A stretch of DNA of 64,000 bases from Argyresthia goedartella (lineage: Eukaryota > Arthropoda > Insecta > Lepidoptera > Argyresthiidae), in the NCBI GenBank assembly GCA_949825045.1, contig OX463810.1:37396201-37460200 (forward strand), written 5' to 3'. A program made the position numbers and the translations under genes. Each line of letters opens with the position of its first letter. Position 1 is the first letter of the stretch. The notes under the pieces are model-generated. The model made no database searches, was not told the DNA's origin, and worked only from the letters and a program-made list of their open reading frames with translations. Shown here piece by piece: positions 52,641-63,274 of the stretch.

Positions 52641-55079
52641 CTTTTTTTTTAATCACTGTAAATAGTGTAAATCCTGGAACTCCTGAAAATATACTTCACT
52701 ACTGAAAACTTGGTAATACTTTTCGAAGATTCCCCGTTACAAACTGGCGACCAACGTTGGGCGAACCGGAGATACAAAGGAACCACCCGTAACAACGAGA
52801 ACAAGATCTGGACCATTGAATACATACCTGAAGAAGGTGGACAAAGCAGTGAAGATGTCTGCGTCATCGCAACCTGGAGCTTCTGCACCAGCCAATACCT
52901 TCTTTGTTGAACAGTTTCAACAAAAGATGTCGACCATTTCTGCTGGACGCAAGGGTTCTTTTGCAACCTGCACCGCTACGTAAGAAGGAGAAAAGGATAC
53001 ATAGGTGCTTGAATCCTTCCTGGCCATTGCCATATTCAAGCAAACAGAAAATGTAAGCAAAAAAGATGCAATTCTCGCCTTACCCCTACTATTGAGAGGA
53101 GAAGCTGCTATTTGGTGGCTCGGAGTAAGGGATCAAATAATAACTTCAACGGAATTCGGGAACAAGAATCGCCAAGCTTTTGCACCCAAGAAACCTGCCT
53201 ACATACTCTATCAAGAAATCGTGGGTGTGAAGCAAAAGCCGATAGAATCGACAAACTCATATGAGCAGCAGCAAATCGATATAATCTATGGACAGCTGAA
53301 ATTTAACATTTGATAAAAGGTACCCCGTCGCTTCATCACAACCTTTGACAAACTTTTGCAAGAATCTAGAGGCGTAGAGCAACTACTTCAAGATAGATCT
53401 AAGGAGAAAGTTACACTAAAACAGTCGGATTCACTATCGAAGCCGAAAGGCGAGAGGTGCAAATTCTTGTAGTACTGTGGACGAATGACGGAAACTTAAG
53501 TTGAAAGAGGAGTCAAAACCGAATACTCCAGCTCCCATAGCTACTACCACACAGACCCAGCAGAAACAAAAAAAAACACTTATGGTTTTAGTACACCTGG
53601 AGTGGTCCGCAGTGAATGTCCCACCTGCGCCAGCCGTCACCTTGAAATAAGCGCGTTGAGCATCAAGGCCATTCGCACCGGACCTGTCATTTTTATTGAG
53701 ATCGGAAAAATCTGGCGCATATTTATACATGCGCCAAGACGAGCGTGGCATCACACCACCTCTACTGCAAACTATGTGAAGCAGCTCACGAATTCAACGA
53801 CACAGCAGTATGCGTTTCGTTGGCAGATGAATTTAAAAGAAAGCAGCATGTCCTGACGACCAAAGTACCTGTCACCATCAGCGGCAGAGAAGTCGAAACT
53901 ACTTTTATTGTCTTGCCTGATGCAAGAGCCAATGATACACTGTTGGGGATTGTTTTATTCAGAATGTTCTCCACCCGCCCCAGTTCACCTTGCACTTTGC
54001 AGGTGAACCTCACCGACTCCAAGAGCTCTTCGACGAAGATTTTGTGTCATTTAAGAAGAATGAAACTCCGGACATAATCTTCGCACCGAACTATGCAGCG
54101 GAATCGTCGACCGCCAATCTAAAACTCATTGCGAAAAGTAAGCAACAGGCTACTGTACCACAAATAGACAAATTGGTTACTGACGGTACTAAATTGAAGT
54201 GAATACAGTTTGCATAACCTCGCAAACCTCACTTTGATGGCTACTGCCCAGAGTTTGCTGAGCACATGACGCAAAAAAGGATATCGGCGAGTCGGAAGTC
54301 ACCATACCGTCAGCGTCTCTTCCCCGACAATAGCACTCTCGATATTAACTCATTAAACATCGAGGACTACGATGTCAACAAAGAACAGAGAGGAGCCTTG
54401 AAAGAACATTTCATCGAAAATGACGATATTTTCAAAATCAACTAGGGGCCGACATTGCTTGTCGAGACCTCATAGCCGTACCACCGTACAGGCTGTCCCA
54501 ACCTCGAAATGAGCAGCTAAGTCAGGAGATCAAGAAAACGCTTAGTGAAGGGATCATAGAGCCTTTCATTACGTCGTGGGCAGCTCCAGTTGTCATTTTT
54601 CCCAAGCCTGATGTCTGTATACACTATAGGAGGTTGAACCCCACTACAGTGACTGACACATTTCCAATGCCAAGGATCAACGATCTACTGCATGAGGCCA
54701 AACCCACTCCATTAATGAGTACGCTGGACTTGAAGGCTGGTTATTAGCAGATCAAAGTTAAAGAAACCGACATAAGTTTTAAAGGATGCTGTTCGGGTTA
54801 AAGAACGCTCCCGTAAATTTGATGGATTAACGGATGATGGATGGTTTCAGAGTAAGTTTAAATAACGTCAAGGTTTTATAATATATACAAGAATTGGACG
54901 ATCTTTTGATATTCTCCGAGACACTCTCCTCTCATATGGATGATTTGAGATAAGTATTTCAAAGATTACGAGGGTATAACCTGAACGTAAATAAAGCAAA
55001 ATGCAAGTTTTTTTGCACTTCTATTAAATACATTGGGAATCTGATTACCCCCGAAGGTCTTCGTCCGGATTTTTATTTT
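52640..55079 (+). pseudogene. Degraded gypsy-type LTR retrotransposon
   Basis: ACTGGCGACCAACGTTGGGC near 52745 looks like a primer site region. A gag-like frame follows (SASSQPGASAPANTFF, then LALPLLLRGEAAIWWLG), then a protease-region remnant (IVLPDARANDTLLGI), then reverse transcriptase pieces: PPYRLSQPRNEQLSQEI, INDLLHEAKPTPLMSTLDLK, and LDDLLIFSETLSSHMDDLR near 54900. Multiple stops and frame changes. The right end is lost at about 55079. Confidence 0.8.
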
Positions 55080-55555
55080 ATTTGAAATTTAGACTTTAGT
55101 GATATTACGATTTGGTCAACTCACCACCATGTTGGCTTCATAACCCAAGTATTTTTAACAACTCTCTCTTTTTTTTCTGGTTTACTATTTATTTTTTATT
55201 TATTTCAATAAGAATCAAACAGTTACATTCAAAAATATACGAGTATACAGACATGCTGATCAATTTCTAATTGTAGACTTACAGTTTCCTTAATTCTAAA
55301 ATGACAAAAATAACAAAAGGTCAAATTGCACAAACCTTAACAAACAATTTCAACACACTGACGACATCCGACATGCAACAACATCTCACCTTATTTATGA
55401 CTATTTATAGAAAGATTTAAATTGTATTTTTATGTAGGTATCTATTTTTATTTTAAGTTAATTTAGTATTTTAATATTCAATAAGACAAAAAAGATGGTG
55501 TCAGCCAGACATCGGCAATAAGCTAAACTGGTGTCGGGTAGGTGCAATTAATAAC
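55080..55555. other. Spacer, no gene
   Basis: AT-rich. Possibly a scrap of a LINE 3' region; nothing recognisable. Confidence 0.35.
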
Positions 55556-55559
55556 TATT

Positions 55560-56463
55560 TATAATAAACATTACACTCTTACTCTTATATATAAATGATC
55601 TTCCAGATGCAACAGACCACCAATGTACTCTATTTGCCGACGACATATCCATAATAATTAAATATAATAATGCTATTAATTTTGAAACTGACATAAATAA
55701 TACGATAAGGAAAATAGTTAACTGGCTAGAAATAAACAATCTTTGTGTAAATATTGACATAACATCCTATATGACATTTTATAATAAAATTAAGCCTGAC
55801 ATCAATGTGACAGTCCAATATAATAATTCAGAAATAAAGGAATCCAATGAAATGAAATTCTTAGGTATTACGATTGACTCGCAACTATCATGGGGGGCAC
55901 ATATTAAAAATATTATTAAAAAAATCAATAGGTTTGTGTTTGTACTCTACAGGTTGGTTAAAGTTGCAGGACATGAAACAGCAATGCTTGCTTATCATGG
56001 CCATGTCGCGTCTGCCCTACGATACGGCATAGTTGTGTGGGGCAACGCAGTGGAAGTCGGAAATTTATTTCTTATACAAAAGAAATGTGTGCGCGCAATA
56101 TGCGGAGTGAGCCCTCTTGAATCTTGTAGACCACTTTTTAAAAAACTAAATCTCCTCACCATAACAGGGATCTACATATTAGAAATCTGTGTATTTGTTA
56201 AGCAAAATATGGACCTATTCACAAGAAAATCAACAACATGTAATTTCAATACAAGGTTTCCCAATAAGCTGAGCATACCAATGCCGCGCACAGAACTGTT
56301 GAAGCGAAACTGCCACTGGATGGCGATCAAAATTTTTAATTATATTCCAATAGAGTTACAAGACCTACCATTTGACATATTTAAACATAAGCTCAGAAAA
56401 TGGCTAATAAAAAAGTGTTTCTACAATATCAAAGAATTTTTTAATTGTAAGGCACGGTTCTAA
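55560..56463 (+). pseudogene. CR1-like LINE reverse transcriptase, 5'-truncated
   Basis: Begins in the palm (LLYINDLPDATDHQCTLFADDIS near 55580-55650, catalytic FADD) and continues, intact from 55771, with MKFLGITIDSQLSWGAHIKN, LAYHGHVASALRYGIVVWGN, QKKCVRAICGVSPLESCRPL and LEICVFVKQ. This end is similar to the LINE at 60881-62665. A (CATTT)n tail follows at 56655-56693. Confidence 0.88.
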
Positions 56464-56654
56464 ACAGAGATATATAATATTATAATAATTTTACAATTTA
56501 TCAGACATTTTATAAATTACATACTTATATTAATTTTATGATTGTAATTTATCTTAGAAATCGAAAATTTGCATGCCACTATGTGACGAAATATGTTGAA
56601 CCTATTAACTTCTACCATCTATATTGTTTGTACCATATTTTATGCAAATAAACA

Positions 56655-56693
56655 CATTTCATTTCATTTCATTTCATTTCATTACAGAAACTC
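56655..56693 (+). repeat. (CATTT)n microsatellite at LINE 3' end
   Basis: Five to six CATTT units close the 3' UTR of the 5'-truncated LINE at 55560. Short tandem tails instead of poly(A) are known in CR1-group LINEs. Confidence 0.85.
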
Positions 56694-56759
56694 AGCTACT
56701 TATCCACAACCAAAAAGCTTTAGCTTTAATTTATCCTAAAATAAATTAATTGAAGTATT

Positions 56760-58133
56760 GAAAATATCTACGTCCAACAATTCATCATTATATAGTTTAC
56801 AACTTCGTCTTATGATACTATTATTGGCATAACATGTTCTACTTCTTGGAATAACGAATTGAGGTTTTTTCTTACAATTACGTTCCCGTGTGCGAGGCAC
56901 TTGAAAACAAAGTTTATGCAGTAATAAAGATGTATCAACATGTTTATTATAATTAGACTAATGTTGTATTTCTTTCCTGAAGTTATATAATCCATATGTG
57001 CAGAATCCGAACGATAGTCGATAGCTTTAATAAATTTCTTTTGTACTCTTTCTATACGGTCTTTGTGTAAGTTGTAGAGAGGATACCAGACTGAGCATGC
57101 GAACTCCAATTTGCTGCGTACATAACTATTCGACGCGCAATATAAAACCTAGCTGTTTGTAGGCTTGAGATAGCATGTTATCTATATGAGGGACAAAAGA
57201 CAGTTTAGAATCCATGATGAGACCTAGGCCACGGACTTGTGAGACACGATTTAAATCTTTATTACAGATTTTATAGTTAAAATGAAGATTTTTTTCTTTT
57301 CCGACTAAAGCTGATCATGAAACATTTGTCAACATTTAAAAATAGTTTATTTGACTCACAGAAATTTTCAAATATATCAAGGTCAGCTTGTAGGCACTGG
57401 CAATCACTTGAGCTACGAACGATTACGAACGAACTACGAACGAGCAACGAACTATTCTAAAAAATTTGGTATCATCAGCGTAAAGGAGTTTATTTGAGTG
57501 TAGTATGTTTTTAGATATATTATTTATATATAAAATGAATAATAGGGGTCCCAAATGAGATCCTTGAGGTACTCCTGAACTTATAGACTTGTATTGTGAC
57601 ATATAATTTTTACAGACCACTGCTTGTGTGCGGTTTTCTATATAGGACTTAATCCAGCGGAACAAATCACCATGAATCCCAAGTTCCCAGAGCTTTGAGA
57701 ACGACCCGAATGGCCGAGTCGGCAGGACCCTGCCTACGAATCCAAGGGTCCCGGGTTCGAGTCCCGGTGGGGGCAAATATTTGTTTGATGAAAACGGATA
57801 TTTGTACCCTAGTCATGGTTGTTCTATCTAAGTATAATATGTATCTATATAAGTATGTGTATCGTTGTCTAGTACCCAAGATACAGGGAATCCTAGTTTG
57901 GGGCTAGATCAATGTGTGTAATGTGGTATTAATAATAATATTTGTAAGCAAGGTGTGATGACATATTTTGCTTTAGCAAAATCTGTATAAATGGCATCAA
58001 CCTGCATGTTATTGTCTAATGCTTCCAAAATAATTTCAGTAAATGACAACAGATTTGTGTCAACACTACGCCCCCTATAAAATCCATGCTGGTTTGGTAT
58101 TATATGACGTCGAACTGCAACTGATAAAGACAA
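56760..58133 (-). pseudogene. LINE reverse transcriptase on the minus strand, interrupted by a SINE
   Basis: On the minus strand, from right to left: IPNQHGFYRGRSVDTNLLSF and VDAIYTDFAKA (58130-57960), then after the SINE, SKLWELGIHGDLFRWIKSYI, SSGVPQGSHLGPLLFILYIN and LLYADDTKFFR (57700-57440, catalytic YADD), then MEFACSVWYPLYNLHKDRIE and RVQKKFIKAIDYRS (57109-57000). Frames differ between blocks. Confidence 0.85.
57701..57950 (+). mobile_element. tRNA-derived SINE inserted in the minus-strand LINE
   Basis: Pol III boxes are clear: A box TGGCCGAGTCGG (57711-57722) and B box GGTTCGAGTCC (57754-57764). The body ends with a lepidopteran-style tail (TATCGTTGTCTAGTACCC, then GGGGCTAGATCAATGTGTGTAA) and ATTAATAATAATATTTG. 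Not a true tRNA gene: the acceptor arm does not pair well. Confidence 0.75.
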
Positions 58134-58137
58134 AAGT

Positions 58138-58270
58138 CAAAGTCAAAGTACTTTATTACTGTAGATATTTACATATACTTAGCAAACTTGATTTTTAGAT
58201 CTCTTTTAAAGTTAGGTTGTGCTTAACTAATACAAATATAGCAGAAATAAACAATTACAAAATTATTAAC
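58138..58270 (-). repeat. 3' tail of a minus-strand LINE
   Basis: GTCAAAGTCAAAGTACTTTA is the complement of a LINE 3' end of the form TAAAGTACTTTGACTTTGAC. No coding part attached. Confidence 0.5.
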
Positions 58271-58615
58271 AGCAAGGTCTGAGTGACGTTCCGTCTGGCG
58301 CGAGTAATAGACACGCTTACGCATAGCTAGTCAAAATTTTAATCAAAACAACGTAAAAATCGTGCTTTTTTTACAAACAAAGTTGATAATCTAAAACTTA
58401 AACTGAAGTGAATTAAAATTAGTCATTAATCACACAAATGTGAAGTGAAAAAGTGGTGGTTTATCCAAATTATGGTCTTGAAGTGACGGTTAAACTGCTG
58501 TTTGTTGTGACTGCAATACGAGTTCGATGACACATCATAAGTGATCGACCTTGAAAAGCTGTCTTTTCTCAGGCAACACTAGATGCTCAAATTGGCGACA
58601 CCCAATAACATCCGC

Positions 58616-58690
58616 AGTGGCTCGATCGGCTAGCGGGCTGACTCAATACTTCGTCGCTAAGCGAAGTACCCCGGGTTCGAGACCTAGTTA
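58616..58690 (+). promoter_or_regulatory. tRNA-like sequence before LINE ORF1
   Basis: A-box-like TGGCTCGATCGGCTAGCGGG at 58618 and B-box-like GGGTTCGAGACCT at 58673. Between them, TACTTCG and CGAAGTA form a 7-bp stem where an anticodon or variable arm would lie. Either a SINE head that landed here or an internal pol III promoter of this LINE lineage. Confidence 0.55.
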
Positions 58691-58756
58691 AATAAATAAT
58701 TTTTGTTTCTTGATATTCAAATAATAAACTCCTCCAAGCCACAGGCGCAAGAAAAA

Positions 58757-59832
58757 ATGCAGAACTTTCTCGAAAACATCACATTTCGACGCCCACGTAA
58801 CAATTCAGAGTCTGACGTTAACAACAGTCACATCAGGGAACGGACGTTGGACGACACAACAAATAGCTTGCCAAACATATCGGACGACGACGATGCCAGC
58901 GAACAGTTGAAGCAAATGAGAGAGAAGATTGAAAACTTAACTCTTGAGTTGCAAAGTGCACACGAGGAAATAGCTGCCTTAAACATAGAAAATACTAAGT
59001 TGCAAACAAAAAATGATGATTTAATTAGACAAAATCAACTACTAAAAACGGTTACATCATCACCAAAATCGCAAAAGACCCCTTTAAGAACTAAGAGCCA
59101 TTCAAATGCTCAATTATGTTCACATAAAAAGCTCCATCCAGAAATAGATGAAACTAAATTAACAGCAACAAATAGCGAAGTATCGGGGAAAAAACAACTA
59201 CATAAAAAAAATACAGCATCCAAAGCTCGGATAACTAGGAAAATATCTAATACTAACTTAAATTCTCTAATGCATACTCAGAAAACGCAGCATATGGAAA
59301 AACAACCAAAAACAGACCAACAAAGAAAACCCCATCTATGTGTCATTTTTCGAAACCTGCAGCACAAATTAATGAACTTCTGATGGGAATAGAGACAAAA
59401 GTATGTAAACTCACGAAAGAAGACTTTTGTATAATTTTGCTGGGAGAATCGGACATCAAAATGAACCAAAACTACATCAGTGTGATACAATTACTGAGAA
59501 ATACCTTAAAAAAAATCACACACACAAATGTAATCATTTGCCCGCCGACCTATATCTGTGGAGCTTTAATGTTCAACTACAGAGCTGAGCAATTTATAAA
59601 TCTATTATATCTTGATGTTGACACACACAAACACTGCTGGTTCTTAGACACAAACAAGAATTTATCATTGGACATGTTCTCTAGCTTCACGGGCAAGCTA
59701 AATAAATACGGTATGCGACAAATCATCAACGACATAAAAAAGTTTATTGAAATGGGATCAACAACTAATTTTGACCTACAAGACAAGGATTATGACCCAA
59801 TAGATAATGACACAATTTTTTTTCGAGACTAG
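58757..59832 (+). pseudogene. LINE ORF1: coiled coil plus esterase-like domain
   Basis: ATG at 58757. The first segment (to 59383) holds a heptad region (LKQMREKIENLTLELQSAHE, then LNIENTKLQTKNDDLIRQNQ). The second segment, in a shifted frame from about 59340, reads IILLGESDIKMNQNY, NVIICPPTYI and LNKYGMRQIINDIKKFIEM, the layout of the SGNH-esterase-like part of CR1 ORF1 proteins. Nucleic-acid chaperone in family members. The frameshift lies in the 59338-59383 overlap. Confidence 0.7.
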
Positions 59833-60532
59833 GTATCTTAATATTCTACATCAGAATATAGCCGGACTATTAAATAAAGCAGATTTACTCGTGATCAATT
59901 TAGATGAACTAGCAGACAAAAATATAAACACAGATGTGATATGTATAACGGAGCATTTTATGATGGCAGGACAGGAGTCATTCCTAAATCTTCCAAACTA
60001 CACTCTGGCAGCATGCTTTAGCAGAAATGACAATAAACGAGGCGGATCATGTATTCTGGTGAACAATCAGTACAAATGCAAAGACCTACCAGATATTAAA
60101 AAAATGTCTTTAATTAACATATTCGAGTGTTGTGCAGTGGAACTAATTGACTTTAAAATTGTTATTATTTGTGTGTATAGAATTCCGAAACAAAATAATT
60201 TGAACACATTTTTTGAAAGACTTGACAAAGTGCTCTACTACATTTCTAAGCTGAAGTCCTACAATATAATATTAGCCGGAGACTTTAATATCGACATACT
60301 TAAGGATAATAACACTACTCTGGATCTAGAGTGTTTACTTTTGAATTATAATATGAAATTGGCGCTTAGACAGCCCACTCGCCCAGCTAGTAAAACCTGC
60401 ATAGATAACTTTGCACATAATTATAATAAAACATGTAAAACTGAAGTGTTGGAATGCGGTTTATCGGATCACACTGCCCAAATAATAAAATTTCCAGTCA
60501 AAAAAACCTTAAAATTAAGACTTCAGAAATGA
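59807..60532 (+). CDS. LINE apurinic-type endonuclease
   Basis: 241 codons, overlapping ORF1 by 26 bp. Nicks target DNA to start reverse transcription. Motifs: LHQNIAGL (Asn), VICITEHFM (Glu), VIICVYRIPKQNN, ILAGDFNIDIL (Asp-Asn) and CGLSDHTAQI (Asp-His). All catalytic positions are present. The link to reverse transcriptase is broken by a frame change at 60532. Confidence 0.88.
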   Translation: MTQFFFETRYLNILHQNIAGLLNKADLLVINLDELADKNINTDVICITEHFMMAGQESFLNLPNYTLAACFSRNDNKRGGSCILVNNQYKCKDLPDIKKMSLINIFECCAVELIDFKIVIICVYRIPKQNNLNTFFERLDKVLYYISKLKSYNIILAGDFNIDILKDNNTTLDLECLLLNYNMKLALRQPTRPASKTCIDNFAHNYNKTCKTEVLECGLSDHTAQIIKFPVKKTLKLRLQK

Positions 60533-60880
60533 AAATATAAAAAAAATTGTAGGGTTCGTAAAAAACTTACCGTTTTCTGACGTTTACGACGCTGCTGATC
60601 CAACATCGGCCTACAGAAACTTTATAGAGAATTTCAATTTCTTTTATAATTTGTGCTTTCCACGAAAACAGACCATAATAAAAGTATGTACTAAGCCAAA
60701 ATGGATCTCACGAGGTATCAAAATATGCAGCAAAAAGAAAAAAGATTTACTTTGGAAATTTCGCTTACAACCAAATACAATGAATAAATTAAATCTTGTC
60801 AACTACACGAAATTATTAAAAAAGATTATAAACAAAACTCAAAACAATGTGCTCAAAACAATCATAAAATAAAATCGTCT
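60533..60880 (+). pseudogene. LINE linker between endonuclease and reverse transcriptase
   Basis: The frame shifts after 60532; the coding sense continues as NENIKKIVGFVKNLPFSDVY and KPKWISRGIKICSKKKKDL to 60872, the usual KPWITxGI...KxxLY linker of these LINEs. Confidence 0.65.
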
Positions 60881-62665
60881 GTGAACAAGACGAAAACAAT
60901 GTGGCAAATAATCAGTCAATCAAGACCTAAAATACCCAAAGAAACCATTGCAAAAATAAAAGTTAATGACACTTATATAACAAATCCTGCAGCCATAGCC
61001 ACAGCATTTAATAACTCTTTTATTGATAAAATTAAACCAGTGTTAGGCGCTGGAAATAAAGTGACATGTAATATTAATCACCAAATGAACTCGATGTTTA
61101 TGGCTCCAAGTACACCCTTCGATATTTATAAAATCATAAATAACCTTAGAAACACAAATAGTGTGGGTGTGGATGACATTTCAACAAGAATAATTAAGGC
61201 TGCAAATAAATATATATGCCACCCACTAAGCCATATAGTTAATCAAAGTATATTAATGGGCATTTTCCCAAAGGATTTGAAACTAACGCTTGTTAAACCC
61301 CTATTCAAGAAAGAAAACAAAGAACTAATGGAGTTTTACAGGCCAATTGCCTTAATCTCAATAATTTCTAAAATATTTGAAAAATATTACTACAAGGAAA
61401 TAAACAACTATCTAGAAAAGAATAATATTTTATGCCACGAACAAAAAGGCTTCCGTCGAAATAAAACAATCAATATGGCAATGTACGACTTCCTAAAAAA
61501 TGTTATGTGTCAAATGGACAAGATATCTCCAGTCAGTGCGATTTATTGTGATATGACACAAGCATTTGACTATGTGGACCACAATATCCTAACGAAAAAA
61601 CTTGAAGCGTACGGAATTAGAGGTAATGTTTTAGATTTAATACAATCATATTTGACAGATAGACACCAAATAACGGAGATATCAAGGCTGAACTGCAAAA
61701 CAAAGAATGAAGTGTCATACAGGTCCAATTCGCGTAAAATTACTCACGGTGTGCCACAGGGAAGTGTACTGGGCCCCCTTTTATTTATTATATATATAAA
61801 TGACATACCAAAATCGACTAATAATCCAATATCCCTATTCGCCGATGACAGCACAGTGACTATTAAATATAAAGACGATAATTATGAATTAGATATAAAC
61901 AATTCCTTGACTTCGATAATAAATTGGCTCGACAACAATAATTTAAAAATAAATCTAAAGAAAACGAATATTATGCACTTCAGCCAAAGAATTAAAAACA
62001 ATGACATTAAATTAATTTTTAAAAATAATACGATAAATCAGGTTGAAACTGCAAAATTTTTGGGATTGACAATTGACAATAAATTAAACTGGAAAGAACA
62101 CATAAATCAATTAACTAAAAAAATTAGTACTTCAGCATATGTTTTACATAAATTATCTCCAGTAGTCAGTACAGAAGTGTTACTCACGGCGTATTACGGG
62201 CTTGTAGAATCTGCTCTTAGATTCGGAATCATATTTTGGGGTAATTCGACTAATAAAGAAGTAGCATTTAAAATGCAGAAACGGTGTATACGTGCTATGT
62301 TTCATATTAGGACAAGCGAGACATGTAAGCCTTTATTTACTAAGCACCGAATTCTGACACTTCCGTCATTATACATAATAGAAGTAGCTACTTTTGTGAA
62401 GACCAACCCTCATTTATTCCCACGTTTATCTGAAACAGTGACTCGTGATAGACGCGACACAGAAAGACTGCGCCTTTTTTCCTGTAAAACGGCGCTATTG
62501 AGCAAAAGCATCCTATGTATGGCGCCTATCATATTCAATAAAATACCAAAATGCTATAAACAATTAAATACTTCCCTATTTAAAAATAAGCTCAAATCAT
62601 TATTAGTTGATAAATGTTATTATAGTGTAAATGACTTCCTCAATGATAAATTCCAGTTAAAGTAG
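60881..62665 (+). CDS. LINE reverse transcriptase (CR1-like)
   Basis: 594 codons open. Motifs in order: YRPIALISIISKIFEKYYY, EQKGFRRNKTINMAM, AIYCDMTQAFDYVDHNIL (first Asp), HGVPQGSVLGPLLFIIYIND, SLFADDSTVTIK (catalytic FADD near 61840) and AKFLGLTIDNKLNWKEHI (thumb), and the C-terminal QKRCIRAMFHI, ETCKPLFTKHRILTLPSLYI. The N-terminal end is joined to the upstream linker only after a frame change, so the copy is probably dead although the domain is whole. Confidence 0.92.
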   Translation: MNKTKTMWQIISQSRPKIPKETIAKIKVNDTYITNPAAIATAFNNSFIDKIKPVLGAGNKVTCNINHQMNSMFMAPSTPFDIYKIINNLRNTNSVGVDDISTRIIKAANKYICHPLSHIVNQSILMGIFPKDLKLTLVKPLFKKENKELMEFYRPIALISIISKIFEKYYYKEINNYLEKNNILCHEQKGFRRNKTINMAMYDFLKNVMCQMDKISPVSAIYCDMTQAFDYVDHNILTKKLEAYGIRGNVLDLIQSYLTDRHQITEISRLNCKTKNEVSYRSNSRKITHGVPQGSVLGPLLFIIYINDIPKSTNNPISLFADDSTVTIKYKDDNYELDINNSLTSIINWLDNNNLKINLKKTNIMHFSQRIKNNDIKLIFKNNTINQVETAKFLGLTIDNKLNWKEHINQLTKKISTSAYVLHKLSPVVSTEVLLTAYYGLVESALRFGIIFWGNSTNKEVAFKMQKRCIRAMFHIRTSETCKPLFTKHRILTLPSLYIIEVATFVKTNPHLFPRLSETVTRDRRDTERLRLFSCKTALLSKSILCMAPIIFNKIPKCYKQLNTSLFKNKLKSLLVDKCYYSVNDFLNDKFQLK

Positions 62666-62988
62666 TGACCGCTGTTATTATTAAAATATTATTGATGAAA
62701 TTTATATATGACATTCTCAATGACAAATTCTAATTATATTGACCACTGTAATTATTTAAATATTCTTGATGTAATTGAAATGTTAATAATTGAATTTTTA
62801 TAATGCAAGTTAAATTAATGTTAGTTTTTTTTTTAACATCAGAATGGTTGAAACCGTGTCCTGACTTACCGCCACTCAAATTTGTACGCTGATAACAGTA
62901 GAACATGTTGATCCGAATTTTTCTTATTTATTATCCAAAATGCATGCTTATGTATCTTGACTGACACATGTTTTAGCAAATAAATAAA
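62666..62988 (+). other. LINE 3' UTR
   Basis: AT-rich; no coding signal; connects the reverse transcriptase stop to the (TTTATC)n tail. Confidence 0.5.
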
Positions 62989-63020
62989 TCTTTATCTTAT
63001 CTTTATCTTTATCTTTATCT
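62989..63020 (+). repeat. (TTTATC)n microsatellite at LINE 3' end
   Basis: About five TTTATC units close the LINE at 58300-63020. Confidence 0.85.
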
Positions 63021-63029
63021 GTGTTGAGC

Positions 63030-63225
63030 CAGATTAACCCCATACAGTCCTGTCATTTAAGTAATCTTGAACATTGTAATATCCCTTTTTCGACAAAGTC
63101 GCTTTAACATGTTTTTTAAATTGCTCAAATGGCAATTTCAGAATCTCCAGAGGTATCTTATTGTAGTAGAGAATGGACTGACCCTTGAAAGAATTGCTAA
63201 CGTTCGCGAGTCTAAAACGGGGCGC
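63030..63225 (-). pseudogene. LINE C-terminal remnant on the minus strand
   Basis: On the minus strand reads SILYYNKIPLEILKLPFEQF then KKHVKATLSKKGYYNVQDYL and N, the final helix of LINE pol proteins (FKxxVKxxL...YYxxxDYL). Short and isolated. Confidence 0.65.
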
Positions 63226-63274
63226 AGCTATCGCTTTTCAGCAGGGGTTTTCTGGCAATCAAATGAAAAATACT

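Larger units (their letters stand above)
58300..63020 (+). mobile_element. Nearly complete CR1-like LINE
   Basis: 5' UTR with a tRNA-like stretch, ORF1 with coiled coil and esterase-like part, endonuclease and reverse transcriptase in order, ending in a (TTTATC)n tail at 62989-63020. Several frame changes (near 59340-59383, 60532 and 60870) make it non-autonomous now. The exact 5' end is not clear. Confidence 0.8.

Noticed and set aside
57701..57780. Possible functional tRNA gene
   Set aside because: Box sequences are good, but the acceptor stem does not pair, and the SINE-type tail follows; it sits inside a LINE.
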